Below, one piece after another: positions 30,315 to 40,105 of a stretch of 64,000 nt of DNA. A model generated the notes under the pieces. That model was not told where the DNA came from. It saw nothing but the letters and a program-made list of their open reading frames with translations, and searched no databases. How positions within the stretch are numbered: the stretch's first letter is position 1; each line of letters starts with the position of its first letter. A program made the translations under genes and the position numbers. Where the stretch lies: NCBI RefSeq assembly GCF_005250615.1, contig NZ_SULM01000011.1, positions 124,001-188,000 on the forward strand. Direction: 5' to 3'. This DNA is from Pseudomonas rhizoryzae. GTDB lineage: Bacteria; Pseudomonadota; Gammaproteobacteria; Pseudomonadales; Pseudomonadaceae.

Positions 30315-31165
30315 CAGCTGCCCCGCATCGCCTGCTCGAGTTCACTGAAGGAGGGACGATGCGCCGGGAACAGCACCTTGCGGCCGAACTCCACGGCGAC
30401 GGTGGGCGGCATGCCGCTGGCGGCGGCCACCAGGCAGGCCTTGATGGCCTCCAGTACGTTGAGCTCTTCCTTGGCATCGTGCTCGAGGCAGGTCGCCAGC
30501 GGACCGAAGAAGCCATAGGCCGCGAGAATACCGAGGAAGGTCCCCACCAGGGCGGCGCCGACGTGGCCGCCGATGGCCGCCTGGTCGCCCTCGCCGAGCA
30601 TGCCCATGGTGATCACGATACCCAGTACCGCGGCGACGATGCCGAAGCCGGGCAGGCCGTCAGCGACCCGCGACACGGCATGGGAGGGGTGCTCCAGCTC
30701 TTCCTTGATACCGGCCAGCTCCATGTCGAACAGGCCTTCCAGCTCGTGGGGCGCCATGTTGCCAGACGACATCAGCCGCAAGTAATCGGCGATGTAGGCG
30801 GTCATCTGCTCGTCTTTGATGATGTTCGGATACTTGCTGAAGATCGGGCTGGCCTTGGGATCCTCCACGTCCGCTTCGATGGACATCATGCCCTCGCGGC
30901 GACTCTTGTTGAGGATCTCGTAGAGCAGCTTGAGCACGTCCATGTAGAACGCATGGGTGAAGCGATTGCCGAACATCTTCAGCGACTTCTTGAACACCTG
31001 CATGAAGGTGCTGCCCGGGTTGGCTTGCAAGAAAGCGCCCAACGCCGCGCCGCCGATGATCAGCACCTCGAGCGGCTGGATGATCGCGGCGATCTTGCCA
31101 TGCGCGAGGATGTAGCCGCCGAGGACAGCCGCGAATATCACGATGATGCCGATGATTTTTGCCAT
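30314..31165 (-). CDS. motA: Flagellar motor stator protein MotA
   Basis: The 283-residue, four-helix protein forms the MotA5B2 proton channel. The N-terminal pair of helices (IIGIIVIFAAVLGGYILAHG, EVLIIGGAALGAFLQANPG), the cytoplasmic loop with charged residues that contact FliG (about 60-165) and the C-terminal pair (PGFGIVAAVLGIVITMGMLG, ALVGTFLGILAAYGFFGPLA) are all present. It starts a motAB operon divergent from the HDOD gene, with 122 bases between; no other flagellar genes are in the window. Confidence 0.97.
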   Translation of the reverse strand: MAKIIGIIVIFAAVLGGYILAHGKIAAIIQPLEVLIIGGAALGAFLQANPGSTFMQVFKKSLKMFGNRFTHAFYMDVLKLLYEILNKSRREGMMSIEADVEDPKASPIFSKYPNIIKDEQMTAYIADYLRLMSSGNMAPHELEGLFDMELAGIKEELEHPSHAVSRVADGLPGFGIVAAVLGIVITMGMLGEGDQAAIGGHVGAALVGTFLGILAAYGFFGPLATCLEHDAKEELNVLEAIKACLVAAASGMPPTVAVEFGRKVLFPAHRPSFSELEQAMRGS

Positions 31166-31287
31166 GGTTGGGAATACTGTGTGCGCTAGAGGAAAGTAAA
31201 CCGGGGGATACAGCCTTCACGCCCCCTTTATCGGACCTGGTGTCCGGGACTGAAGGCCTTTCATCACATTTCAAGGCAGCCCGTCGT

Positions 31288-32805
31288 ATGTCCAGCCGCC
31301 CGAACAACCTAGAGGAATGGGTCAAGCTCCTGGAGGGTGTGCGTCTACCTGTCGCGACTGCCACCCAAGAGCGACTGAGGCGCAGTCTAGCCGACGGACG
31401 GTTGGCCTTGCATGAGATCGCCGAGCGGCTCTGCGAGTCACCTCCGCTGGCCTTGGCGCTCTTGCGCGAGGCCAATCGGGGGCACTCCAGCCTCGGCGAT
31501 CCCGCGGCCAGCCTCGAGGCCGTGCTCGGCCGCGTCGGTCTCGGCCCGGCGGAATATGTGGTCGCGCGCCAACCCACCCTGCCCGAGGAGCGCCTGCCGC
31601 TGCCGCTACGCCAGCTGTGTCTGGTCAGCCAGCACGCCATGACCCTGGGCCTGGGCCTGTTCGGCGTGCCTCTGGCGCGACTGTGGCCGGACATTCGCCT
31701 GGCCGCCCTGCTCTTCCTGGCGCCGCTCTGGCCGCTGGTCACCCGCTATCCGGAGCTGTTCGAGGAATGGGAACGCCGGGTGCTGGGTGAGGGCGAGCCG
31801 GCGATCACCGTCGAGCGCGAGTTGCTGGGCGTATCGGCGGTGCGTCTGTGCGAAGCCCTGGCGCGCCAGTGGCAATTGCCAGAATGGATAGTGGAGGGCT
31901 ATCGCCTGCTGGATCAGGATCGCCGGCAATTGGTCAAGGCGCTGCACATCGCCCACGCCGAAGATCCGCTCGAACAACAACACCGCCTCGACGAAGATCC
32001 CGACCTACGACGTTGGCTGACCCACCCGGGCAACACCATCCTGCTGGCCAATGGTCTGGCCCTGGCCAGTCACCATGCCTGGGACGGCCCCCATACCCTG
32101 CGCTGGCAGCGCTTCAGCGCCCTCTATCTGCAATTGCCGCTGGCGCGGGTACAGAGTCGCAGCCATGAACTGGCGGTGCAGGACGCCCAGCGTCACGCCC
32201 GCCCCGGCCTCTGGCACCCTGCCGAAGGTCTGCTCTGGCCGCCGGGCGAGCGGCGTCTACGCCCGGTGCCCAAGGTACAGGTCGCGGCCGAGAGCCAGGC
32301 ACAGCGTTGGCGCGGCCTGTGCGAGCAGATGCTACACACCCCCAGTGCCTTCGCCACCCTGCCCCAGCTGTTCGACTGCGCGCGCCAAGCCCTGGTGGCC
32401 TGTGGTCTGCCACGCCTGCTCTTGCTCACACCCGACCGCAACGGCCAAAAGGGCAACGTCCAACTGCACCACGGTCTCGACGAGGCTTCCGGCCTGCAAC
32501 TGGAGATCGCCAGCCAGCCGCTGTTGGCCAAGCTGTTCAGTAGCCCTGGTCAACTACGCATCGACGCGACCAACCGGGCGCGCTTCGCGCCGCACCTCCC
32601 CAAGGATCTACAGCGACTGTTCGCCAACGAATGCCTCTGGCTGCGCAGCCTCGGCTTCGGGGAGCGGGTGGTACTGCTGGCCGTACTGGATAGCGAACTG
32701 GAACCGGTCGACCCCCGCCGCATCGCGGCCCTGGACAAGACCTTCACCTGCATCGAGCGGGCCATCGGCACCTTCGCCAATCGTCCCCGCGCACGGCCGA
32801 CCTGA
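31288..32805 (+). CDS. HDOD-domain-like signalling protein
   Basis: A 505-residue protein whose first 200 residues are helical and HDOD-like (LPVATATQERLRRSLADGRLALHEIAERLCESPPLALALLR; later LLGVSAVRLCEALARQWQLPEWIVEGY). The C-terminal part (about 345-500) resembles a GAF-type fold (ALVACGLPRLLLLTPDRNG, VVLLAVLDSELEPVD). No HD phosphohydrolase residues are evident, so it is probably a regulatory scaffold. The start at 31288 was chosen because earlier codons overlap the motA promoter region. It lies between motA and rhdA, a conserved Pseudomonas position. Function unknown. Confidence 0.7.
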   Translation: MSSRPNNLEEWVKLLEGVRLPVATATQERLRRSLADGRLALHEIAERLCESPPLALALLREANRGHSSLGDPAASLEAVLGRVGLGPAEYVVARQPTLPEERLPLPLRQLCLVSQHAMTLGLGLFGVPLARLWPDIRLAALLFLAPLWPLVTRYPELFEEWERRVLGEGEPAITVERELLGVSAVRLCEALARQWQLPEWIVEGYRLLDQDRRQLVKALHIAHAEDPLEQQHRLDEDPDLRRWLTHPGNTILLANGLALASHHAWDGPHTLRWQRFSALYLQLPLARVQSRSHELAVQDAQRHARPGLWHPAEGLLWPPGERRLRPVPKVQVAAESQAQRWRGLCEQMLHTPSAFATLPQLFDCARQALVACGLPRLLLLTPDRNGQKGNVQLHHGLDEASGLQLEIASQPLLAKLFSSPGQLRIDATNRARFAPHLPKDLQRLFANECLWLRSLGFGERVVLLAVLDSELEPVDPRRIAALDKTFTCIERAIGTFANRPRARPT

Positions 32806-32862
32806 CGTCTGGCTATTAACCTCGGTACACTTGATCCTCTTCGGACCGACGGGAAATCCGCA

Positions 32863-33672
32863 ATGCCCTTTTCCGCCCTGCCTCTGGTGATCGAACCTGC
32901 CGACCTCGCGGCGCGTCTGGACGCGCCCGAGTTGATCCTGGTGGACCTCAGCAGTGCCGCCCACTATGCCGAGGGGCATCTACCCGGCGCCCGTCACGTC
33001 GCGCCCGCCCGCACCCAATTGGGGAGCAAACCGGCTCCCGGCCTGCTACCCGCCCAGGCGGACCTGGAGCAGCTGTTCGGCGAACTGGGTCAGCGTCCCG
33101 AGGCCGTCTACGTGGTCTATGACGACGAGGGCGGCGGCTGGGCCGGTCGCTTCATCTGGCTGCTGGACGTCATCGGCCACGCCAACTATCACTACCTCAA
33201 TGGCGGGCGCCAGGGCTGGATCGCCGCCGGCCTGCCACTCGAGACCGATACGCCCGCACCAGTAGGCGCCCCCATTGCCCTGACCCTGCACGACGAGCCC
33301 ACCGCCACCCGCGCCTACCTGCAGAGCCGGCTGGGCGCCGAGGACCTGGCGATCTGGGACGCCCGCGGCGCCGATGAATACCGTGGCGAAAAGGTACTGA
33401 CCGCCCGCGGCGGTCACATCCCCGGGGCGATCAACTTCGAATGGACGGCCGGCATGGATCGCGAGCGCCAACTGCGCATCCGCGCGGACCTGGCCGCCGA
33501 ACTCGAACGCCTGGGTATCACCCGGGACAAGGAAATCGTCACCCACTGCCAGACCCACCACCGATCCGGCTTCACCTATCTTGCGGCCAAGGCCTTGGGC
33601 TACCCGCGTGTGAAAGCCTATGCCGGCTCCTGGGGCGAATGGGGCAATCACCCCGACACGCCCATCGAATGA
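32863..33672 (+). CDS. rhdA: Thiosulfate sulfurtransferase (rhodanese)
   Basis: The 269-residue, two-domain rhodanese transfers sulfane sulfur from thiosulfate to thiophilic acceptors. The inactive N-terminal domain (about 1-130) and catalytic C-terminal domain (about 140-269) are both complete. The active cysteine is in [17 protein letters not shown], the CQTHHRS loop of the Azotobacter/Pseudomonas RhdA type. It ends 16 bases before psd. Confidence 0.94.
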   Translation: MPFSALPLVIEPADLAARLDAPELILVDLSSAAHYAEGHLPGARHVAPARTQLGSKPAPGLLPAQADLEQLFGELGQRPEAVYVVYDDEGGGWAGRFIWLLDVIGHANYHYLNGGRQGWIAAGLPLETDTPAPVGAPIALTLHDEPTATRAYLQSRLGAEDLAIWDARGADEYRGEKVLTARGGHIPGAINFEWTAGMDRERQLRIRADLAAELERLGITRDKEIVTHCQTHHRSGFTYLAAKALGYPRVKAYAGSWGEWGNHPDTPIE

Positions 33673-33688
33673 TTGCCAAGGACACGTT

Positions 33689-34597
33689 ATGAAAGTGCAA
33701 GATCGACTGTTCATCCTGGCCCAGCACCTGCTGCCCCATCACCTGCTGTCGCGGGTGATCGGCGGCTTCGCCGAGTGCCACGCCCCCTGGTTCAAGAACC
33801 GGCTGATCCGCTGGTTCGTGCGCCACTACGACGTGGACATGCGCCAGGCGCTGGTGGAAGAGCCCACCGCCTACGAAAACTTCAATGCCTTCTTCACCCG
33901 CGCCCTCAAGGCCGATGCCCGGCCGTTGCCGGCCGACCCCGGTGTGGTGGTCAGCCCCAGCGATGGGGCCATCAGCCAGCTCGGGCGCATCGAGCACGGT
34001 CGCATCTTCCAGGCCAAGGGCCACAGCTACAGCCTGCTGGAATTGCTCGGCGGCGACGGCCTGCGCGCCGCGCCCTTCATGGGCGGCAGCTTCGCCACCA
34101 TCTACCTGTCGCCCAAGGACTATCACCGGGTACACATGCCGCTCACCGGCACCCTCAAGGAAATGATCTACGTGCCCGGGCGCATCTTCTCGGTCAACCA
34201 GCTCACCGCCGAGAACGTACCCGAGCTGTTCGCCCGTAACGAACGGGTAGTCTGCATCTTCGACACCGCCGTGGGCCCCATGGCGGTCATCCTGGTCGGC
34301 GCCATGATCGTCGCCAGCATCGAGACGGTCTGGGCCGGCCTGGTCACGCCACCCAAGCGTGAACTCAAGACCTTCGCCTACGACGAAGCGGCCCGTGCGC
34401 CCATCGAGTTGCGTACCGGGGATGAGCTGGGCCGCTTCAAGCTGGGCTCCACCGCCATCGTCCTGTTCGGCCCCGAAGCGGTGAACTGGTCCGCTGAACT
34501 CGGCGCCCTATCCACCGTCAACATGGGGCAACTGCTCGGCGTGCCAGCCGCGCCCACCGCATCGACCCCCGTTTCCGAGCCTGGGCCTCTCGTCTAG
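33689..34597 (+). CDS. psd: Phosphatidylserine decarboxylase proenzyme
   Basis: The 302-residue inner-membrane enzyme makes phosphatidylethanolamine. The self-cleavage site LGST that generates the pyruvoyl serine is in [13 protein letters not shown], about 50 residues from the end. The catalytic [16 protein letters not shown] stretch and the [14 protein letters not shown] motif are intact. Start [18 protein letters not shown] was chosen over an earlier codon overlapping rhdA. Confidence 0.96.
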   Translation: MKVQDRLFILAQHLLPHHLLSRVIGGFAECHAPWFKNRLIRWFVRHYDVDMRQALVEEPTAYENFNAFFTRALKADARPLPADPGVVVSPSDGAISQLGRIEHGRIFQAKGHSYSLLELLGGDGLRAAPFMGGSFATIYLSPKDYHRVHMPLTGTLKEMIYVPGRIFSVNQLTAENVPELFARNERVVCIFDTAVGPMAVILVGAMIVASIETVWAGLVTPPKRELKTFAYDEAARAPIELRTGDELGRFKLGSTAIVLFGPEAVNWSAELGALSTVNMGQLLGVPAAPTASTPVSEPGPLV

Positions 34598-34640
34598 ATG
34601 CGCGTTTCATTGCCCATCGAGAAAGGAGTGCGAGCGGCGA

Positions 34641-36428
34641 ATGGATAGCAAAAGACCTCAGCTCATGTTGCGGGTCCCGACGCCCGACCAGCGCAGCCTG
34701 ACGTTCTGTGACGCCACGCCCGCTGGCCTGAAGCGCTGGCTGGACCAGTTGCCACGCGCCAAGCTAGGCGAATTCGCTCGACTGCTCTATCAAGGCCTGC
34801 TTGAACTCAATCGTCTGATCCTTGCGCCAGAAGCACGCCTGCGCCTGCTCGAAGCGCTGCGCCCGGACGTGCAGCGCGTCTGCCAGCAACTCGAGCGCCA
34901 TGTGCTCAACCAGGCCATCGTGCTCGACGAGCGCTCGCGCAAGGTCGCCAACCTCTGTCAGGCCCTGCAGAATCTGCTGGCTGCCGGCTACAAGCTGATC
35001 GTGGTCGAGGAAAGCGAGCGCGGCGAACGCAGCACCCTGCTGGCTACCGCTATTCAGCGCGCGCTACGCGCCCTGTTCGGCCCGCTGATAAGGGCCGCGC
35101 AACTCTATACGCCTGTGCACGACAATCTGTGGCTGGAGCTGCATCAGCTCTATCGCCTCGCCGTCACCAGCGGCCTGCACACCCAGAAGATCCGTGACGA
35201 GCTACTGCCCGGTGACGGCAGCCAGACCATCACCCAGGCCTACAGTGCCGCCCTGCTGTTCGGCGCGGCTCGCTGCAATCAACTGCGCCAGAGCCACATC
35301 GCCCAACTGACCCTGCACCTGGACGACTGGGCCGGCCTGGTTCGCCTGCAGGGGCCGGAGCAGAATGGCACCCTGATGGTGGTGGCGCCCCAGATCGATG
35401 CGCCGCCGCGCTATCGCTCACTGCTGCGCGAAGCCAACCTCAACGGCCTGCTGGGTCTGGCACCCCAGTTGCTGGTCCAGGCCATCGAAGATTATCTGGC
35501 CCTGGCCCCGGAGCAGCGGCCCCGTGCCCGCTTGCCGGTGCATGGCGACCTGTCCCTCGACCTGCTCCAGCATCTGGTCGGTGCCTGGGGCCAGGAAGCG
35601 GATCGCGCCTTCCAGCGCATGCCCGGTCACGGCCAGGTGCAAGTCTGCATCGGCATGAGCGCCCTGCACTATCAGCTCGCGGGCGGCCAGGTCTTCGCCG
35701 ACACCCTGCAGCAGGCGGCACCCAGGGTCCAAGAATCCTTCGCGCCCAAGCCCAAGGAAGATGTCTGGTCGCTCGCCTTCGATGCCGATACCCGCACCTC
35801 GGACTCCCTGGAGTGGGATGCCGGCGCGCTGGAGGAAATCCATTACGACGTCCTGCCGGGCGAGAGCGATTCCGCCAGCCCCGCCTTCCCGATCCACTCG
35901 GTGCAGGTGGTCAACCACAGCCCGGGCGGCTATTGCCTGAGCTGGAGCGGCGAGGTCCCCGAACAGTTGCAAGCGGGCGAACTGCTCGGCGTTCAACTGC
36001 CCGAGGATCACAACTGGGGCCCCGCCGTGGTGCGCTGGGTACGTCAGGTACCCGGTAGCGGCACTCATATGGGGGTCGAATTGCTGGCCCCCACGGCGCG
36101 TCCCTGCGGCTTGCAACTGCTGCGCAAAGCGGAGCAGAACAGCCAATACCTGCGCGCCCTGCTGCTGCCCGAGATCAAGGCCATCGACCAGGCGCCGACA
36201 CTGATCGCCCCACGCCTGCCCTTCCAGGAAGGCAGCAAGGTGCAGATCAATCAGCAGGGCGTCGAGCAACGCGGCATGCTGGATCGGCGCCGCAGCATGA
36301 CCGTGAGTTTCAGCGTCTTCGAATATCACCTGCTGGAGCAGGCCAGCGCGCAACAGGCCGGTTCGCCGTCCGGCAGCAGCGGCGGACGCCAGGAGGAAGA
36401 CTTTGACTCCCTGTGGAAGTCTCTGTAG
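34641..36428 (+). CDS. PilZ-like domain protein upstream of fimX
   Basis: A 595-residue cytosolic protein. The first 400 residues are mainly alpha-helical with no family I can name. The segment at about 420-500 has a PilZ-like pattern: NHSPGGYCLSW stands where PilZ has (D/N)xSxxG, and GTHMGVELLAP matches the terminal strand. The N-terminal RxxxR c-di-GMP motif of canonical PilZ is not evident, so binding is uncertain. It ends 40 bases before fimX on the same strand, which suggests shared c-di-GMP or pilus function. Confidence 0.65.
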   Translation: MDSKRPQLMLRVPTPDQRSLTFCDATPAGLKRWLDQLPRAKLGEFARLLYQGLLELNRLILAPEARLRLLEALRPDVQRVCQQLERHVLNQAIVLDERSRKVANLCQALQNLLAAGYKLIVVEESERGERSTLLATAIQRALRALFGPLIRAAQLYTPVHDNLWLELHQLYRLAVTSGLHTQKIRDELLPGDGSQTITQAYSAALLFGAARCNQLRQSHIAQLTLHLDDWAGLVRLQGPEQNGTLMVVAPQIDAPPRYRSLLREANLNGLLGLAPQLLVQAIEDYLALAPEQRPRARLPVHGDLSLDLLQHLVGAWGQEADRAFQRMPGHGQVQVCIGMSALHYQLAGGQVFADTLQQAAPRVQESFAPKPKEDVWSLAFDADTRTSDSLEWDAGALEEIHYDVLPGESDSASPAFPIHSVQVVNHSPGGYCLSWSGEVPEQLQAGELLGVQLPEDHNWGPAVVRWVRQVPGSGTHMGVELLAPTARPCGLQLLRKAEQNSQYLRALLLPEIKAIDQAPTLIAPRLPFQEGSKVQINQQGVEQRGMLDRRRSMTVSFSVFEYHLLEQASAQQAGSPSGSSGGRQEEDFDSLWKSL

Positions 36429-36468
36429 CTTCAGTGGATTGTCGTTATCGCCAAGGTGCGAGTAGACC

Positions 36469-38538
36469 ATGGCTGCCGAATACAGTGCGATCCGTCTGTT
36501 GCTGCTCGAAACATCGCAGAACGAGGCGGAACGCCTGGTCAGCCTCTTCCGCAATGCCGGTCGCGCAGCGCGGGCCCACCGCCTCGCTGATCCTGCCGGA
36601 CTCGATGAACTCCTGAGCCAGAATTGGGACCTCGTCATCCTCGCGCCCGCGGCCGAAGATTTTGACACCGAGGCCGCCCTGAAGCGTCTGCGCATGCGGG
36701 CCCCCCACCTCGCCGCGATCCAGCGCGTGCCGCCCGCCGATCCCGACGCAGTGGTGAACGCCCTGCGCCAGGGTGCGCGGGATGCCATCGCCAGCGACAA
36801 CGACGAACACCTGCTGCTGGCCTGTCTGCGCGAACTGGGCAACCAGGCCGAGCGCCAGGAATGTCGCCGTCTGGCACAGGCGCTGGCCGAGGCGGAACAG
36901 CGCTGCCAGCTGCTGCTGGCCAATGCGGTGGATGCGGTCGCCTACGTGCACGACGGCATGCACATCCATGTCAACTCGGCCTATGTGGAGCTGCTCGGCT
37001 ACCCTTCAGTGGACGACTTGGAAATCACCCCGCTGATGGACCTCATCGCCACAGCCGACCAGCCGGCGTTGCGCGATGCCTTCCGCCAATTGCGCGACGA
37101 TCCCAATGCCCGGGAATTGAACTGCCAGTGTGTCCGTCACGATGGCAGCCTGCTGGCGGTCCAGCTGCGCCTGACCCCGGCGATCTACCTCGACGAGCCT
37201 TGCGTACAGCTGCAAGTACGCGAGGAGCGCGTCATCGATGCCTCCTTCGAGGAACAGCTGCGCGAGATGCGCTTCCAGGACACCCTGACCGGCTTGATCA
37301 ATCGGGGCCGCATGCTCGAACTGCTCGAAGAGGCCCTGGAAAGCGCTCGACTCGGGACTCCGGCCAGCTTCGCCTACCTGACCATAGACCGTTATCCGGC
37401 GCTGCTGGCGGAACTCGGTATCGGCGCCATGGATGAACTGCTGGTGACCCTGGCGGAGCGCCTGCGCGAGCATTTCGGCACCCTGGTGACCCTGGCACGC
37501 TTCGCCGACGACGCCTTCGCCGTCCTGCTGCCTCAACCGGCCGACGCGACCCTGGACAACGCCTTCGAGCGGCTGCTCGGCCGCCAGGAACGCCAGGCGC
37601 TGAGAGTCGCGGGACATGCTCTGGTCGTCAGCTATTCCATCGGCGTGGTCGCGCTGGACAGCCACGCCAAGAGCGCTGGCGATCTGGTGGACCGCGCCCA
37701 CCGCTCCGCACGCCAGGTCGCCCAGCGCGGCGGTAACGCCAGCAAGCGCTACGATCCCGCGGAAGAACTGGCCGCCGCCGCCAACCGTGGCAACCTTGTC
37801 GCCATGGTCAAGCAGGCCTTGCAGCAGAACGGTTTCCGCCTGCTGTTCCAGCCGGTGATCGGCCTGCGCGGTAGCAGCTACGAGTATTACGAGGTGCTGT
37901 TGCGGCTGATCAATCCGCAAGGCGAGGAAGTCTCACCGAACGAATTCGCCCGTACCGCCCGCGACAGCGGCCTGAGCGGCCAGATCGATCGCTGGGTGAT
38001 CCACCAGGCCGTACGTCAGTTGGGCGAACACCGCGCCCGTGGCCACGGTACGCGCATCTTCGTCCACCTATCCGGCGCAACGCTGGGCGATCTGGAGCTG
38101 CTGCCCTGGCTGGACAAGACCTTGCAGACCCAGGGCCTGGAGGCCGAGGCGGTGATCTTCCAATTGGCCGAGGAAGAGGTGCTGGCCAATCCGGAACAAG
38201 CCCTGGCCATGGTCCAGCGCCTGCGCCGCCAAGGCCACCAGATCACCTTCAGCGGTTTCGCCGGCAGCGAGCAGCCGCTGGCGGCGCTACGCCTGGCGGT
38301 ACCGGACTACGTCAAGCTGTCCAACACGCTGATCAAGGATCTGGCGCAGCCCGAATCCCAGGCCCGCCTCAAGGCCCTGGTCGCCGAGCTGAGCGAGCAG
38401 AACGTCCTGACCATCGCCCCCTTCGTCGAAAGCGCCAGTGTCCTGGCGCAGCTGTGGCAAGTCGGGGTGCACTTCATCCAGGGCTACTACCTGCAGGAGC
38501 CCAGCCAGGCGATGGACTACGAATTCCAAGCCGAATAG
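36469..38538 (+). CDS. fimX: FimX-type degenerate GGDEF/EAL protein (type IV pilus regulator)
   Basis: The 689-residue protein has a receiver-like domain (about 5-120), PAS (about 140-250), GGDEF (about 265-425) and EAL (about 440-685). The GGDEF signature is replaced by ADDAF (346-350) and EAL by EVL (475-477), so neither cyclase nor full phosphodiesterase activity is expected. FimX of P. aeruginosa has the same architecture and degeneracy, binds c-di-GMP through the EAL domain, and controls pilus assembly at the pole. The receiver lacks an obvious phosphoacceptor context, also as in FimX. Confidence 0.93.
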   Translation: MAAEYSAIRLLLLETSQNEAERLVSLFRNAGRAARAHRLADPAGLDELLSQNWDLVILAPAAEDFDTEAALKRLRMRAPHLAAIQRVPPADPDAVVNALRQGARDAIASDNDEHLLLACLRELGNQAERQECRRLAQALAEAEQRCQLLLANAVDAVAYVHDGMHIHVNSAYVELLGYPSVDDLEITPLMDLIATADQPALRDAFRQLRDDPNARELNCQCVRHDGSLLAVQLRLTPAIYLDEPCVQLQVREERVIDASFEEQLREMRFQDTLTGLINRGRMLELLEEALESARLGTPASFAYLTIDRYPALLAELGIGAMDELLVTLAERLREHFGTLVTLARFADDAFAVLLPQPADATLDNAFERLLGRQERQALRVAGHALVVSYSIGVVALDSHAKSAGDLVDRAHRSARQVAQRGGNASKRYDPAEELAAAANRGNLVAMVKQALQQNGFRLLFQPVIGLRGSSYEYYEVLLRLINPQGEEVSPNEFARTARDSGLSGQIDRWVIHQAVRQLGEHRARGHGTRIFVHLSGATLGDLELLPWLDKTLQTQGLEAEAVIFQLAEEEVLANPEQALAMVQRLRRQGHQITFSGFAGSEQPLAALRLAVPDYVKLSNTLIKDLAQPESQARLKALVAELSEQNVLTIAPFVESASVLAQLWQVGVHFIQGYYLQEPSQAMDYEFQAE

Positions 38539-38626
38539 CGGCGATACGGCGACCCCACCTGACTATCGGAGCAACTGCCGGATCGCGATCTGGCTAAAGC
38601 TGATGGGATGAGCGCCTGCCCGGATA

Positions 38627-38665
38627 GCCCCTCTCCCCTCGGGAGAGGGTTGGGGTGAGGGGCGC
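38627..38665. repeat. CTCTCCC/GGGAGAG palindromic repeat
   Basis: CCCTCTCCC, CTC, GGGAGAGGG is followed by TTGGGGTGAGGGGC, giving nested pairing with the leading AGCCCCTC. This GGGAGAGGGTTGGGGTGAGGG string is a common intergenic repeat in gammaproteobacterial genomes. It sits between convergent fimX and serB and may also act as a terminator. Confidence 0.7.
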
Positions 38666-38683
38666 CTGGCACAGAAGCTCACA

Positions 38684-38709
38684 GTGGAAAAGGCTGCGCC
38701 GTTTTCCAC
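38684..38709. terminator. Hairpin between fimX and serB
   Basis: Perfect 8-base arms GTGGAAAA (38684-38691) and TTTTCCAC (38702-38709) around a GC-rich loop lie between the two convergent genes. It could help terminate either transcript, but lacks a free T-tract outside the stem. The rest of 38539-38762 holds only the adjacent repeat. Confidence 0.35.
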
Positions 38710-38762
38710 GCTACGCCTCAGACCTAGCCGATGCGGCCGCCTTGGCTGGCCGCGCTAGCCGC

Positions 38763-39917
38763 TCAACCCAGGGTGTGGCGATCTTCCACGCCCAACAGGT
38801 AGAGCACCCCGTCCAGCCCCAGCACGCTCACCGACTGCCGGGCCGACTGACGTACCAGCGGTTTGGCGCGGAAGGCCACGCCCAGCCCGGCCAGGGCCAA
38901 CATCGGCAGGTCATTGGCACCGTCACCCACGGCGATGGTCTGGTCGAGCTCCAGGCCTTCGCGGCTGGCCAGCTCGCGCAGCAGGTCCGCCTTGCGCTGG
39001 GCATCGACGATAGGCTCCACGGCCCGGCCGGTCACCTTGCCCTCGACGATCTCCAGTTCGTTGGCATAGACGTAGTCGATGCCCAGCCGCGCCTGTACCT
39101 GACGGGCGAAATAGGTGAAGCCGCCGGAGAGGATGGCGGTCTTGTAGCCCAGGCGCTTCAATTCGGCGAACAGCCGCTCGGCGCCCTCGGTCAGGCGCAG
39201 CTGGGCACCGATATCCGCGAGGACGTCTTCCGACAGCCCCTGCAGCAGCGCCATGCGCTCGGTGAAACTGGCGCGGAAGTCGATTTCGCCGCGCATGGCG
39301 CGCTCGGTGATGGCCGCCACCCGCTCGCCGATGCCGGCCGCCTTGGCCAACTCGTCGATGACCTCCGCCTGGATCAGGGTGCTGTCCATGTCGAACACCG
39401 CCAGCCGACGATGCTGGCGCTGCAGATCGTCGGGCTGCCAGCCGAGATCGGCCCGGCCCTCCTGGGCCAGGGCCAGCAGCGCCGCGCGAAACGCCTCGGC
39501 GTCACGCGGCTCGCCGCTGACACTCAATTCCAGTGCGGCACGCTCGGTGGCGCCCGGCTCGCTCAGGGTGCGCACGGCCTGGATGGTCAAGCCCTGTTGG
39601 GCACAGAGCTCAGCCACGGGCGCCAGCGGCAGGTCCGCCAGGCAGCGGCCCATCAACGTCAGCACGTGCGGCTGGCCAGGTTCCGCCGTCGGCTGCACCA
39701 GGGGTGCGACCTGCCAGCCCAACGCCTGCAGCGCCGCGGCCAGGGGCTCACCGGCGGTGGCTGGGCTAACCAGCAAGGTCAGACTCGTCTCCGCGCCCAG
39801 GCCGCGCTGCTGCAGGGCTTCCAGGCGGGCGCCGACCGCCGCCAGGGTCTGCTGGAGGGCCGCCAGTCCGCCGGCGGGCAGCCTGCCCATGGCCTGGAGT
39901 CCGATAACGTCTTGCAT
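38763..39917 (-). CDS. serB: Phosphoserine phosphatase SerB
   Basis: The 384-residue HAD-family phosphatase completes L-serine synthesis. Catalytic motif I is VFDMDSTLIQ, motif II LSGGFTYFA, motif III covers VGDGANDLPMLA, and the cap segment ERMALLQGLSEDVL is typical. The N-terminal 170 residues should be two ACT-like domains, but the first 60 residues (MQDVIGLQAMGRLPAGGLAA) look worn compared with the usual VLINITGEDRPG opening. It is convergent with fimX. Confidence 0.94.
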   Translation of the reverse strand: MQDVIGLQAMGRLPAGGLAALQQTLAAVGARLEALQQRGLGAETSLTLLVSPATAGEPLAAALQALGWQVAPLVQPTAEPGQPHVLTLMGRCLADLPLAPVAELCAQQGLTIQAVRTLSEPGATERAALELSVSGEPRDAEAFRAALLALAQEGRADLGWQPDDLQRQHRRLAVFDMDSTLIQAEVIDELAKAAGIGERVAAITERAMRGEIDFRASFTERMALLQGLSEDVLADIGAQLRLTEGAERLFAELKRLGYKTAILSGGFTYFARQVQARLGIDYVYANELEIVEGKVTGRAVEPIVDAQRKADLLRELASREGLELDQTIAVGDGANDLPMLALAGLGVAFRAKPLVRQSARQSVSVLGLDGVLYLLGVEDRHTLG

Positions 39918-40105
39918 GGCGATCCCCTTGACGAAAAGCGCGCAGTCTACCTTTTCGCTCGAGCGGTGCCGAGCCGTGGCCGCCGGCTGGCGGCGGGAGT
40001 CCACCGCCGGCCTCTTTTGCGGGCGAGGACCCGCATTCGCCGTTTTCGCACCCCGACCCGCTGGTTATACTTGCCGCACACTTTTTATCCAAAGAAACGA
40101 TTTCT

